64,000 bases of DNA from Rothia sp. SD9660Na (GCF_030064065.1 NZ_CP125946.1:1364001-1428000), one strand, 5' to 3'; positions 47,601 through 55,880 are shown, counted from the stretch's first letter. Notes: generated from the letters alone by a model not told the origin. Numbers and translations are program-made.

Positions 47601-47770
47601 AGAATGTGCGCGTTGGCCTGGCGAATAAGCTCTGGGACTACAGCTCAGATACAGCTGACCTCATTAACCATGTGCGCAAGCTGCCCCCGGAGCAGTTCGT
47701 GGAGTTCATGCTCGACATGGGCCTGTACGAGCTGCTGCGGGGCGAGAAGGTGGAGGAGCTGACTCCGTAA
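44624..47770 (+). pseudogene. hsdR: Type I restriction endonuclease subunit, interrupted by in-frame TGA
   Basis: One frame of 1049 codons encodes HsdR but has a TGA at 45311-45313 (codon 230), between LPFNR and ANGGAGNP. No other stop or frame change occurs. The N-terminal part holds the nuclease motif (D152, E166-x-K168 in IDLVLFINGL and ELKSE). Downstream are Walker A (SAGSGKTDS) and DEAH (ADEAHSSQ) motor motifs and the HsdR C-terminus. ATG 44624 follows GGAG. The stop separates nuclease from motor, so DNA cleavage is probably lost unless TGA is read through. Codon style also changes near 45,500-45,600, hinting at a mosaic gene. An assembly error should be excluded. Confidence 0.9.
47715..47762. 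repeat. 48-bp direct repeat, copy 1 (hsdR 3' end)
   Basis: The last coding bases of hsdR (MGLYELLRGEKVEEL) recur at 49012-49059 with one mismatch. The two copies bracket the RNA candidate and the abi gene. Confidence 0.9.
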
Positions 47771-47815
47771 AAGGGGACCACCTTAGCAATCTTTGTATGC
47801 TGGTATAACTCCGAC

Positions 47816-47991
47816 CATCGAATCGAAGTAGGCTATAACCTTATTAGAAATTGTTACGCGGTTTGGAATCAAGTTTCTCCCAGCATTCAAATGCAACATC
47901 GCATGTGGTAGGGTAAAGGTATCAGACACCGCCCACCTCTGTTACATGGAACCCCAAAGTTCTGCATGTATCATGTGGCGGTTTTCATTTT
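47816..47991 (+). ncRNA. Structured RNA candidate upstream of the abi gene
   Basis: An extended -10 TGGTATAAC (47801-47809) could start transcription near 47816. The segment ends in a layered hairpin: ACCGCC (47928-47933) pairs with GGCGGT (47977-47982), ACATG (47944-47948) with CATGT (47965-47969), and GAAC (47949-47952) with GTTC (47959-47962). It is followed by TTTCATTTT, like an intrinsic terminator. Abi_2/AbiF-type genes are known to be preceded by a conserved small RNA, which makes this location telling. The RNA ends 12 bases before the abi start. Confidence 0.55.
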
Positions 47992-48003
47992 AAGTAGGTG
48001 CTT

Positions 48004-49005
48004 ATGGCTGAAAAAGGGTTCCTAGACCACCCAGATCTCATCAACAGACTTGAGCAGCTGGGAATGCAAATCGACGATAAGACTAAAGCTGAAACAGAGC
48101 TCAGAAGACTCGGCTACCACCGCACGAGTGGCTACAGGTATCCCTTTAGAAAACTTCGAGAGCCCCTCACAGATGAGCTCATGAGACGCAGAGAGTTCCG
48201 CCATGATGAGTTTGAAGCTGGCTCAAGGTTCGAAGACTCTATAGCGTTAGCAGATTTCGACACCAAGCTACGTGCCGTCATTTTGACCGGTATCTTTGAT
48301 TTAGAGGTAAGACTAAGAACCGCTATCGCCCATGTCATCGCAAAGAAAAATCCCAAAGGGCATCTTGAGATTTCATGCTTAGATTCCACTAAATGCTATG
48401 AGCTTACTTCATCTCGAGATGAAATAACCAAGTTTGAGGCTTGGAAAGCTCAGTACGAGAGTGCTAAAAAATCCAAAAATAATGACGATTTCATAGCGCA
48501 CCATACTCTTGTCTACAAGACAGAAATTCCTGTGTGGGCAGCACTAGAAATTGTGTCCTTTGGAACCCTAATTCACTTTTATCTTTTGATGAAGGTAGAA
48601 GACCAAAATGATGTGGCAAGAAAGTTCGGGGTTCGACAAGGCACCAAGTTTGGCTCCTGGCTACTTGCAATCATGGACTTAAGAAACGACTGCGCTCATG
48701 GCGCTAGAGTTTTCAATAAGAGCATGAAAAGGAATGTGTCTGTTCACTCAAACTCTTACTTCAAAAAATATTTAAAGCATATAGATAAGGAACTCCCTGC
48801 CGACAAAATATACATGCCGTGTGTCTTACTCGCCCATATGCTTAGATGCCATGAATCCGGTACTAACTGGCACAATACGTTCAAAACGCAGGTTAAAAAG
48901 TTACCCCAAATATATCTGAAAGAACTATCTGAACCGCTTATTACTGCTGAACGGAACATGGGTTTTCCTAGCAACTGGCAAGAATTAGAAATCTGGAATA
49001 ACTAA
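48004..49005 (+). CDS. Abi_2 (AbiD/AbiF)-type abortive infection protein
   Basis: A 333-residue protein of the Abi_2 family. The N-terminus has LINRLEQLGMQIDDK and LRRLGYHRTSGYRYPFR, and the C-terminal half has the RX4-6H-type motif RNDCAH (227-232) followed by ARVFNKSM, the HEPN RNase signature of the family. These proteins give phage-infection abortion, presumably by RNA cleavage. ATG 48004 follows AAGTAGG. Its own structured leader, lower GC and flanking 48-bp repeats mark it as a cassette inserted behind hsdR. Confidence 0.85.
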   Translation: MAEKGFLDHPDLINRLEQLGMQIDDKTKAETELRRLGYHRTSGYRYPFRKLREPLTDELMRRREFRHDEFEAGSRFEDSIALADFDTKLRAVILTGIFDLEVRLRTAIAHVIAKKNPKGHLEISCLDSTKCYELTSSRDEITKFEAWKAQYESAKKSKNNDDFIAHHTLVYKTEIPVWAALEIVSFGTLIHFYLLMKVEDQNDVARKFGVRQGTKFGSWLLAIMDLRNDCAHGARVFNKSMKRNVSVHSNSYFKKYLKHIDKELPADKIYMPCVLLAHMLRCHESGTNWHNTFKTQVKKLPQIYLKELSEPLITAERNMGFPSNWQELEIWNN

Positions 49006-49011
49006 TATTTC

Positions 49012-49059
49012 ACATGGGCCTGTACGAGCTGCTGCGGGGCGAAAAGGTGGAGGAGCTGA
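49012..49059. repeat. 48-bp direct repeat, copy 2 (hsdR 3'-end fragment)
   Basis: Forty-seven of 48 bases match the 3' end of hsdR (47715-47762), again encoding MGLYELLRGEKVEEL, then diverge to a TAG at 49065. It starts 7 bases after the abi stop and runs up to the end of the convergent ATPase gene. Confidence 0.9.
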
Positions 49060-49063
49060 GCCA

Positions 49064-50851
49064 CTAGATATTGTGGGACATCTTAGAGAGCAAGCTCTCC
49101 GCCACCTGCTCCACACCCAGGCGGTACTGTGCGGAATCACGATCTGCACGACGCACATCCGTTAAATCAAGGACAGCCCTACTCTGTTCCTCTGAAATCT
49201 TAGAGTTAGCAATCCACAGAACCGGCACAATATTCTTGCTGTCTAACACAGACAAGTCACCTATTTGCTTGACCCAGCGAGGCGTCATCAAAGCCAAGCC
49301 AACAAGGGGAACCTGCTCGTCAGCGTCCGCACCCAGTATATGAGCAAAATGTGCCGGATCATTATCAAAAACAAGCTCAACGCTCAACCCAGACAGGCCC
49401 TCAACAGCATCAGCAACATCCTCAGCAAAGCCTCGAATATTCCCTGCTAACGCAGAGCCCTCATCAGCCGCAGCGAAACTAGCAACGACACGTACATCAA
49501 CATCGCCAGTTTTCTTAGAGGGCTCAAGCTCTGCCCGTGGCTCTATCGCAGTTGCGCGCGCTCTGTTCATCAACCCCTGCCACAAACTAGCGTCCCACAA
49601 GGCGGCCAAGGGAAGAGCCCAAATTTTCTCACCTAAAGGCACAGGCCGAGCCACATTACAAACGACGAAGCCCCGTGTAACCCTGTCACCATACAATTCT
49701 TGAAAGCTCTTCAACCCCTTCAAGAATTCAGGTTTTACACGCGCAGAAGCTTTCACTTCCAGTGCGATGAGAGAACCCGCAGAATCACGCAAGACTACAT
49801 CGACCTCAATGTCCTTATTCTTAATCCGCTGTCGCCAATGGAATATATCCACACTACGCTCAGCCCATCCAGCATGGGCACGTATCTGCTGCATCACCAG
49901 CGTCTCAATCAGACGCCCTCGTACATCTACATCAACTAACTGTGCATCACTTGTACTTACCAGAGACCGGGCGGCTAAAGCCACATCTGCGGGGAAAAAC
50001 TTAGCTGAAGACCGCAAAGACCTCTTTGAAGCCCGATGTAGGTTAGGAACCTCATATATCAAGAAACGTTTTTCGAGAGCATCGAGATAAGAATCAACTG
50101 TGCGGCGGTCCATTGAGAGTTCTCTGCCCATTTCAGAGATATTTAGCTCTGAAGCAGGGTGCCTTAAAACATAAGCCAAAATCTCGTGTGCGCGCACCTG
50201 ATCAAACGACTCACCTGGCTTTACCCGCTGAGTTAAGATGCTTCTTATACCCTCATCAATAGCCAGGCCTAAAGTAGAGGTCACTGAATTGCCAGAAAGC
50301 CGACGATACTGGGGCATACCGCCTAGAACAATCGCATCAGATTCAATATCCAGAGGTTGAGTTTGTTCCCCTGTAACCGGATTTGCATCAAATAGAGCAT
50401 CTATCACAGACCACGGCTGCTGATGGAGAGAGCTGATTTCTGCCTCGCTTAAAGGCTCTAATGATACTCGTAAAGCCCTGCGTGCCAGAGGGTCAGTGCC
50501 GCCAAAACCGCTTTGCCCGATGCTTGAAGAACCAGTAAGAACTAGACGAATTGAGTCCTGGTTCTCATCTAGAACCTGTTTCACAGCAACCGGTAGCTCA
50601 GGAACCAGCTGAGCTTCGTCGATTGCACAGGGCCACTCTAGACCACGGAGCCAACCCACTGTATCAGCCTCAACCACTGCTCGCAGACCGGCATCAGCCA
50701 TCGAATAAACTGCTTTCAAATGCCCCTCATGAGTCAGCTTGTTCACCAAGCTTGTCTTCCCCACTGCACGAGCGCCTTCGATAATCACGACAGGCGCAAC
50801 AGCAAGTAGGTCTAGGATCTTCGACTCAAGGAATCTGGGATAGAAGGTCAT
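49064..50851 (-). CDS. AAA ATPase with DUF4143 domain
   Basis: A 595-residue protein. The AAA_14-type P-loop is GARAVGKT (26-33), Walker B ends IDEAQ (77-81), and LTGSSS near 105 is a sensor motif. A winged-helix stretch (ISEMGRELSMDRRTVDSYLDAL) leads to the DUF4143 region with a restriction-endonuclease-like end (DIEVDVVL, LIALEVKASA). About 190 further residues at the C-terminus extend past the usual family length of roughly 400; I do not recognise them. The -10-like TACAAT lies 7 bases before the ATG with no ribosome binding site, suggesting a leaderless message. Function unknown. Confidence 0.8.
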   Translation of the reverse strand: MTFYPRFLESKILDLLAVAPVVIIEGARAVGKTSLVNKLTHEGHLKAVYSMADAGLRAVVEADTVGWLRGLEWPCAIDEAQLVPELPVAVKQVLDENQDSIRLVLTGSSSIGQSGFGGTDPLARRALRVSLEPLSEAEISSLHQQPWSVIDALFDANPVTGEQTQPLDIESDAIVLGGMPQYRRLSGNSVTSTLGLAIDEGIRSILTQRVKPGESFDQVRAHEILAYVLRHPASELNISEMGRELSMDRRTVDSYLDALEKRFLIYEVPNLHRASKRSLRSSAKFFPADVALAARSLVSTSDAQLVDVDVRGRLIETLVMQQIRAHAGWAERSVDIFHWRQRIKNKDIEVDVVLRDSAGSLIALEVKASARVKPEFLKGLKSFQELYGDRVTRGFVVCNVARPVPLGEKIWALPLAALWDASLWQGLMNRARATAIEPRAELEPSKKTGDVDVRVVASFAAADEGSALAGNIRGFAEDVADAVEGLSGLSVELVFDNDPAHFAHILGADADEQVPLVGLALMTPRWVKQIGDLSVLDSKNIVPVLWIANSKISEEQSRAVLDLTDVRRADRDSAQYRLGVEQVAESLLSKMSHNI

Positions 50852-50859
50852 AGGTCAAA

Positions 50860-50901
50860 TTGTACATCCAATGTACAAAATTTTGTACATCGGATGTACA
50901 A
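50860..50901 (-). promoter_or_regulatory. Double-dyad operator of the ATPase gene
   Basis: Two near-identical inverted repeats, TTGTACAT-CCA-ATGTACAA (50860-50878) and TTGTACAT-CGG-ATGTACAA (50883-50901), have centres 23 bases apart, about two helical turns. The first overlaps the likely -10 of the gene. Two dimers could bind side by side on one face. The regulator may be the ATPase itself through its winged helix, or a lost antitoxin-like partner. Confidence 0.7.
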
Positions 50902-50932
50902 GTTGTTAAAAGCACTCGGTGGATTAATTAGT

Positions 50933-51067
50933 TCACCAAGGAAGCTCAGCACTGCCTTCATCTAAAGGCTCTAGTCGAGCTTGCACAATGCTCTCACGTA
51001 CTTCAGAGATAGAACTAAGGTAAAGAGTTTCCTGAGTTGCTAGCCAATCATCTTCAGTAGTCATCAT
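50933..51067 (-). pseudogene. C-terminal remnant of a Phd/YefM-type antitoxin
   Basis: A 44-codon ORF reading MMTTEDDWLATQETLYL and ending EPLDEGSAELPW. The block DDW-x-x-x-QETLYLxSI is typical of the second half of Phd/YefM antitoxins in actinobacteria. Codons just upstream (ESIL) still fit the family, but hisF's stop follows at 51080, so the DNA-binding half and any toxin are missing. It marks the right junction of the island with the his operon. Confidence 0.5.
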
Positions 51068-51079
51068 CAAGATGCTTTC

Positions 51080-51841
51080 CTACCGTACTTCGTACCCCGC
51101 CGCCCGGATTGCGTCCTTCACTTCGCCGATGCTGACCTCGCCGAAGTGGAAGATAGAAGCGGCGAGTACGGCGTCCGCGCCTGCTTCGATGGCGGGCGGG
51201 AAGTGCTCGGCGGCGCCAGCGCCACCTGAAGCAATCAGGGGTACAGAAACAACAGAGCGCACCGCCCGAATCATGGGCAGGTCAAAGCCTGCCTTGGTGC
51301 CGTCGGCGTCAATGGAGTTCAGCAGGATCTCGCCCACACCGCGCTCCTGGGCCTCAGCAACCCATTCGAGCAGGTCAAGCCCGGTAGATGTGCGGCCGCC
51401 GTGGGTGGTCACCTCGTAGCCGGAGGGGGTAGCGTCCGACTTCTTGGCGTCCGCCGAGAGCACCAGCACCTGGGAGCCAAACCGCTCGGTAATCTCGTTG
51501 ATGACCTCGGGCCGGGCAATCGCGGCAGTGTTGATCGAGGCCTTATCAGCCCCGGTGCGCAGCAGACGGTCAACGTCCTCAGGGGTGCGCACTCCTCCGC
51601 CCACGGTCAGGGGAATAAAGACCTGCTCGGCGGTGGAAGAGACCACATCAAAAGTGGTCTGACGGTCAGAGGACGAAGCCGTCACATCAAGAAAAGTCAG
51701 CTCGTCAGCGCCCTCAGCGTTGTAGCGCTTAGCCAGTTCCACCGGATCCCCGGCGTCGCGCAGGCCCTCAAACTTGACGCCCTTGACCACGCAGCCGGCG
51801 TCTACATCAAGACACGGAATAACACGAATGGCAACACCCAC
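51080..51841 (-). CDS. hisF: Imidazole glycerol phosphate synthase cyclase subunit
   Basis: A 253-residue HisF barrel that makes IGP and AICAR with ammonia from HisH (not present here). It has [40 protein letters not shown], and the later [18 protein letters not shown] and [11 protein letters not shown] 51841 follows AAAGGGGG at 7 bases; the frame is open 21 codons more. It ends the hisE-hisG-hisF run; the neighbour hisI is 16 kb away. Confidence 0.95.
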   Translation of the reverse strand: MGVAIRVIPCLDVDAGCVVKGVKFEGLRDAGDPVELAKRYNAEGADELTFLDVTASSSDRQTTFDVVSSTAEQVFIPLTVGGGVRTPEDVDRLLRTGADKASINTAAIARPEVINEITERFGSQVLVLSADAKKSDATPSGYEVTTHGGRTSTGLDLLEWVAEAQERGVGEILLNSIDADGTKAGFDLPMIRAVRSVVSVPLIASGGAGAAEHFPPAIEAGADAVLAASIFHFGEVSIGEVKDAIRAAGYEVR

Positions 51842-51922
51842 GGGCGCGCCCCCTTTCCTTGAATCAAAAACTAAAGCGGCGGCGTCCGCCCATATCAGGG
51901 GCAAGGACGCCGCCGGATAAGG

Positions 51923-52768
51923 TTACAGGCGCGCGGCCTGAATGGCGGTGACTAGGATGCCGCGGCCGCCGATCTCGTAGAGGGAATCCATGACCTTATT
52001 CGCTGCCTTGCGCGGCACCATGGAGCGCACGGCAACCCAGCCCTCGCGCGAGAGCGGCGAGATGGTCGGGGCTTCAAGGCCGGGGGTCAGGGTGGTCGCA
52101 GCCTTGAGGTTAGCCTCTTCGATGTTGTAGTCAATCATCACGTACTGGCGGGCAATCAGCACACCCTGTAGGCGGCGCTGGAGGCGCTCAAGACCGGCGT
52201 GGTCCTCAACGCCGGGGCGCTTAATCAGCAGGGCCTCGGAGCGCATAATCGGGTCGCCAAAAGGTTCCAGGCCAGCTGCGCGCATGGTGTTGCCGGTTTC
52301 GACGACGTCGGCGATGGCGTCCGCAACGCCCAAACGAATCGAGGACTCAATAGCGCCATCCAGGCGCACCACCGACGCGTTGATACCGGAGCGTTCCAGG
52401 TAGTCGGTTAGCAGGCGCTTGTAGCTGGTGGCGATACGCCTACCTTCAAGTTCGGACGGGTCGGTGTAGGTACCGGCGGGCCCGGCCAGGCGGAAGGTGG
52501 AGCGGGCAAAATCAAGCTTGAGCGCTTCCTCAGCGTGGGTGCCGGAGTCGAGCAGCAGGTCGCGGCCGGTGATACCGACATCCAGGGTACCCTCGCCCAC
52601 GTACACGGCGATGTCGCGGGGGCGCAGGTAGAAGAATTCGACCTCGTTGTCCTGGTCAACGAGCACCAGCTCGCGGGAGTCGCGGCGCTGGAGGTAGCCA
52701 GCCTCGGTCAGCATGGTGATGGCAGCCTGAGAAAGCATGCCCTTGTTAGGAACTGCAACGCGCAGCAT
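51923..52768 (-). CDS. hisG: ATP phosphoribosyltransferase
   Basis: A 281-residue long-form HisG that starts histidine synthesis. It shows MLRVAVPNKGMLSQAAITML, DVGITGRDLLLDSG, IADVVETGNTMRAAGLEP and a C-terminal ACT-like regulatory domain (APTISPLSREGWVAVRSMV) for histidine feedback. It follows hisE by 24 bases and precedes hisF by 81 bases that include a GCGTCCGC motif. Confidence 0.95.
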   Translation of the reverse strand: MLRVAVPNKGMLSQAAITMLTEAGYLQRRDSRELVLVDQDNEVEFFYLRPRDIAVYVGEGTLDVGITGRDLLLDSGTHAEEALKLDFARSTFRLAGPAGTYTDPSELEGRRIATSYKRLLTDYLERSGINASVVRLDGAIESSIRLGVADAIADVVETGNTMRAAGLEPFGDPIMRSEALLIKRPGVEDHAGLERLQRRLQGVLIARQYVMIDYNIEEANLKAATTLTPGLEAPTISPLSREGWVAVRSMVPRKAANKVMDSLYEIGGRGILVTAIQAARL

Positions 52769-52792
52769 AGGTTTTTCCTTTGCAGTGATGGT

Positions 52793-53056
52793 TTAGAGGT
52801 ACTTGTAGATATCTTCGGGAGTCAGTCCCTTAGCGATCATCATGCACTGCAAATGGTAAATCAGCTGTGAAGCCTCTTCAGCGAACTCGGCGTCAGACTG
52901 GAATTCAGCGGCCATCCAGACCTCGGCTGCTTCTTCAACAATTTTCTTGCCGATAAAGTGCACGCCTTTGTCGAGTTCTGCGACGGTGCCGGATCCCTCG
53001 GGGCGGGTTTCAGCCTTTTCGGCCAGTTCTGCGAACAGGGTTTCAAAGTTCTTCAC
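52793..53056 (-). CDS. hisE: Phosphoribosyl-ATP pyrophosphatase
   Basis: An 87-residue all-helical MazG-like HisE. The metal-binding motif is [14 protein letters not shown], and [20 protein letters not shown] completes the fold. In this organism it is separate from HisI. It opens the hisEGF unit. Confidence 0.94.
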   Translation of the reverse strand: MKNFETLFAELAEKAETRPEGSGTVAELDKGVHFIGKKIVEEAAEVWMAAEFQSDAEFAEEASQLIYHLQCMMIAKGLTPEDIYKYL

Positions 53057-53110
53057 GGTCTCTAGCGTACCGCTCTTTGAAGCGGGGGCGTTACCGGACC
53101 GATCTAGATT

Positions 53111-54472
53111 TCATCTTTCGGTCACTTTTGAAAAGGGCTTGCTGAAGACCGGCAAGATGATGTCTTGGGCGTTGAATTCATCGACCATGACCTTATCGAA
53201 CTTTTCACCGGGCTTAGTTTTGCTGAACTGGGCACGCCGCGCACCCCACAGGAGCTCAGAGACCAGGTACTGACCTGCGGTTCCGCCCACCGACAGGCAG
53301 TAGGTAGTCAACAGGGCCTCCCCCAGGGTTTCAACGGCACCCTCAGTAGCGAAGATGGTGCCCAAGATGCCCTGGTAGATGAGCATTCCGGGGAAGAGCG
53401 GCAGGAAGGCGACCGTCATAATCGCGTTGGAGGTCAGGTGCATGGGCTTGGAAAGAAGGACGCAGGCCCTACCTACCAGCACCGCTGTGAGGGCGACAGC
53501 GCCGTAGGAGCTCAGGCCCATGTTTTCGGTCAGTAGCAGAAGACCATAGGCTAGCGCCCCCATTATGGTCAGTATGAGCAGCTGAATCTTCTTACCGCCA
53601 CAGGTCAGGGCAAAGCCCAAACTCACCAGGGCAGCCCCTAGCAGGGGGTCAATAATCTGCGTGGTTTCAGCATCAAGGGTGCGGATGAACCTAAACTCGT
53701 CATCGACAAACCAGCCCGCCACCCCGATACCGAGAGCCACCCCCGTGACCAAACCTGCTGTACACATGAGAGCATCCAGCAGGCGTCCTACCGCAGACAG
53801 GTACCAGCCCATGATGGAGTCCTGCACCGCAGCATAGGCGGCGACCCCCGCCAGGTAGGCAGCGAGGGACGAAACAACGGTGATGGCAACATCCGCCCCA
53901 TTCGGAGAAACCAAGTTGAAGATAGTGGCGACCATGACCGCAACAACCCCAGCCAAAGCGTAGCGGAAGATGCCGGGGGCTCGTGCGATTTTGACCCAGC
54001 GGTAGACCGCTGCCACCAGCACGGACGCCAGAAAGGCACCCACGGTTGTTACGTTCCCCGCGCCCAGGAGCTGGCTGAAGCCAATGCCCAGCAGGCCAGA
54101 GCCCAGCAAGGAAAAGCCCCAGTGCACCGGGTGCAAACTGGTGTCTTCTTCCTCTAAAAGCTCGATGGCTTGCTCGGTGCTGATGTCCCGGGTCAGCAGA
54201 CCCTCAATGATTTTTTCGGTCTTTGAACGCCACTGGATAGCCAGGCTACCCGGGGTGATATCGAAGATTTCGGTGTAGGGCAGCTGGTTTTCGCCGCGGG
54301 AGTCGCTGATAATCAGCTGGCCCATAGTGACGCTGACGGTCACCCCGCTCAGGCCCGCAGCTGAGCTGACCGCGAGCAGGGTTTTGGTGGTGGTTGCAGA
54401 ACTGGCTCCGCTGCGGATCAGTGAATCCCCCAGCAGAGCCAGCAGTTTATAGGTAGGTGCTTCGTGTGTCAT
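53111..54472 (-). CDS. ThrE-family threonine/serine exporter
   Basis: A 453-residue membrane protein with a soluble N-terminal domain (about 1-115, including RSGASSATTTKTLLAVSSAAG and GQLIISDSRGE) followed by about ten helices. This is the combined two-domain arrangement of ThrE-like exporters. The pore-region block is MLIYQGIL near residue 367. Export of threonine or serine by proton-motive force is known for the Corynebacterium member. It lies 54 bases before hisE in the same direction and may be co-transcribed. Confidence 0.82.
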   Translation of the reverse strand: MTHEAPTYKLLALLGDSLIRSGASSATTTKTLLAVSSAAGLSGVTVSVTMGQLIISDSRGENQLPYTEIFDITPGSLAIQWRSKTEKIIEGLLTRDISTEQAIELLEEEDTSLHPVHWGFSLLGSGLLGIGFSQLLGAGNVTTVGAFLASVLVAAVYRWVKIARAPGIFRYALAGVVAVMVATIFNLVSPNGADVAITVVSSLAAYLAGVAAYAAVQDSIMGWYLSAVGRLLDALMCTAGLVTGVALGIGVAGWFVDDEFRFIRTLDAETTQIIDPLLGAALVSLGFALTCGGKKIQLLILTIMGALAYGLLLLTENMGLSSYGAVALTAVLVGRACVLLSKPMHLTSNAIMTVAFLPLFPGMLIYQGILGTIFATEGAVETLGEALLTTYCLSVGGTAGQYLVSELLWGARRAQFSKTKPGEKFDKVMVDEFNAQDIILPVFSKPFSKVTER

Positions 54473-54553
54473 GATGATCTGCGCACCAGCTTACCCTGTG
54501 AGCAGGTTTTAGACCTGATTGAGAGCCACCACGGTTTTCAATACTGCTATTTC

Positions 54554-54868
54554 TTACAAGGTGCTGTAAATCTTGTGGCGCGTACCTACCGGGAAATCGG
54601 CAGTAACGGTAAGGTCTGCACCTAGGGCTGCAAGATATTTGTGCAAGGTTTTGATACTAACGCTCTCGATATCCCCTTTTTCCATCTGGGAAATTCTTTT
54701 TTGGGAGACACCGATTTTTTCAGCCAAATCGGTCTGGGTCAGACCTAAATCTTTGCGTAGCTCCTGTAGCTGAAAAACACGAGCCTCAGCATGCATATCA
54801 TTCACTAGGCGCTGTAGGTCATGGGAATCGACTGGGCGCATTTGCTTCAGTTCTTCAAGAGTTGTCAT
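54554..54868 (-). CDS. higA: XRE-family antitoxin (HigA-like)
   Basis: A 104-residue protein. The HTH_3 domain (about 38-91) reads LRKDLGLTQTDLAEKIGVSQKRISQMEKGDIESVSIKTLHKY, a clear XRE helix-turn-helix. An N-terminal helical arm (LQRLVNDMHAEARVFQLQE) would bind the toxin. It overlaps the toxin gene by 14 bases, in the toxin-first order of HigBA systems. Symbol by analogy. Confidence 0.85.
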   Translation of the reverse strand: MTTLEELKQMRPVDSHDLQRLVNDMHAEARVFQLQELRKDLGLTQTDLAEKIGVSQKRISQMEKGDIESVSIKTLHKYLAALGADLTVTADFPVGTRHKIYSTL

Positions 54869-55211
54869 GGCGCTTCCTTAGGTACTCTTCATAGCGTTTC
54901 TCAGCAAGAGGGATATTCTGTTTGTACCATTTGTTCCATTGGCCGGTTTTGTCACCAGCTACCAACAGAATCGCCTGTTGCTCTGGATCAAAGATGAATA
55001 GAATTCTAATATTTTTTGCGTGGCCACGGGGTCTCAGTTCTTTGAGGTTATGTAAAGACGAGCCGGTAATGCGATCAATAAAGGGCCTGCCTCCATGAGG
55101 ACCTACAGACCCAAGGTATTCAAGCGCTGCAAGCACATGAAGATACTCCTGGCTAGGCAGTTCCAGGAGCCAGTCTTGAACGAAACCTACTTCAACCGTC
55201 CACCCTTGCAT
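54855..55211 (-). CDS. higB: RelE/HigB-type toxin (Gp49-like)
   Basis: A 118-residue RelE-superfamily mRNA interferase of the phage-Gp49/HigB type. It has LGSVGPHGGRPFIDRI, LHNLKELRPRGHAKNIRILFIFD and the C-terminal lysine-rich helix NIPLAEKRYEEYLRKR, preceded by LLVAGDKTGQW. A TATAGT lies 11 bases before the ATG, so the mRNA leader is nearly absent. With higA it forms a type II toxin-antitoxin pair wedged between thrE and ribH. Confidence 0.85.
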   Translation of the reverse strand: MQGWTVEVGFVQDWLLELPSQEYLHVLAALEYLGSVGPHGGRPFIDRITGSSLHNLKELRPRGHAKNIRILFIFDPEQQAILLVAGDKTGQWNKWYKQNIPLAEKRYEEYLRKRHDNS

Positions 55212-55263
55212 AACGCCAGAATACTATAAATATGTTCTATTGCATAGGTGAAGACAAAGAGGA

Positions 55264-55294
55264 GCCCTCCTATCTTCGCTAAAGATAGGAGGGC
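55264..55294 (-). terminator. Terminator of the rib operon
   Basis: GCCCTCCTATCTT (55264-55276) pairs perfectly with AAGATAGGAGGGC (55282-55294) around a 5-base loop, just past the ribH stop. The minus-strand continuation TCCTCTTTGTCTT is moderately T-rich. Confidence 0.85.
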
Positions 55295-55335
55295 GGGCGT
55301 CTGCTCATAACGTTCGGGAGCTGGCCCCCTAGGTT

Positions 55336-55806
55336 TTAGAGTTGCTTGAGTGCCACCACGGTTTCCAGCGCCGCGGCCATTACCTCGTAGCCCTTGTCTT
55401 CGGTGGAGCCGGGCAGGCCGGCACGGTCGATGCCCTGTTCTTCGGTGTCGCAGGTCAGCACGCCAAACCCAATGGGGGTTTTGGTCTCCACGGAGACCCT
55501 GGTCAGGCCGCTGGTGGCGGCGTCGCAGACGTAGTCAAAGTGCGGGGTTCCGCCGCGAATGACCACGCCCAGGGCGACCACAGCGTCGTATGTGTCGGCC
55601 AGGGTGGCTGCGGCGACGGGCAGTTCGAAGGTGCCGGGCACGCGAACGATGGTTGGTTCGATACCGGCGTCTGCGGCGGCGCGCTGGGCGCCGTCGAGCA
55701 GGCCGTCCATGATCTGGGTGTGCCAGGACGCCGCAATGACGGCGACCTTCAGACTTGCGGTGTCTGCGGGGTTGGGTTTGTGTGCGGGTGCTCCTGCTCC
55801 GCTCAT
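55336..55806 (-). CDS. ribH: 6,7-dimethyl-8-ribityllumazine synthase
   Basis: A 156-residue lumazine synthase that condenses DHBP with the ribityl-aminouracil. It shows [60 protein letters not shown] and [17 protein letters not shown]; the catalytic histidine is in GGTPHFDYV. It is last in the rib operon. Confidence 0.95.
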   Translation of the reverse strand: MSGAGAPAHKPNPADTASLKVAVIAASWHTQIMDGLLDGAQRAAADAGIEPTIVRVPGTFELPVAAATLADTYDAVVALGVVIRGGTPHFDYVCDAATSGLTRVSVETKTPIGFGVLTCDTEEQGIDRAGLPGSTEDKGYEVMAAALETVVALKQL

Positions 55807-55848
55807 GGTGTTCTCCTAGGGTTGTATTGATTGAGTGGTAAGGCATCA

Positions 55849-55873
55849 CGGGCTCGCAGTGAGCGCGAGCCCG
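55849..55873. repeat. Hairpin and partial dispersed repeat (copy C)
   Basis: CGGGCTCGC (55849-55857) pairs with GCGAGCCCG (55865-55873). Bases 55856-55871 match the end of the dispersed repeat copy A (15 of 16: GCAG[C/T]GAGCGCGAGCC). It lies between ribA and ribH. Confidence 0.6.
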
Positions 55874-55880
55874 GGGGCCA

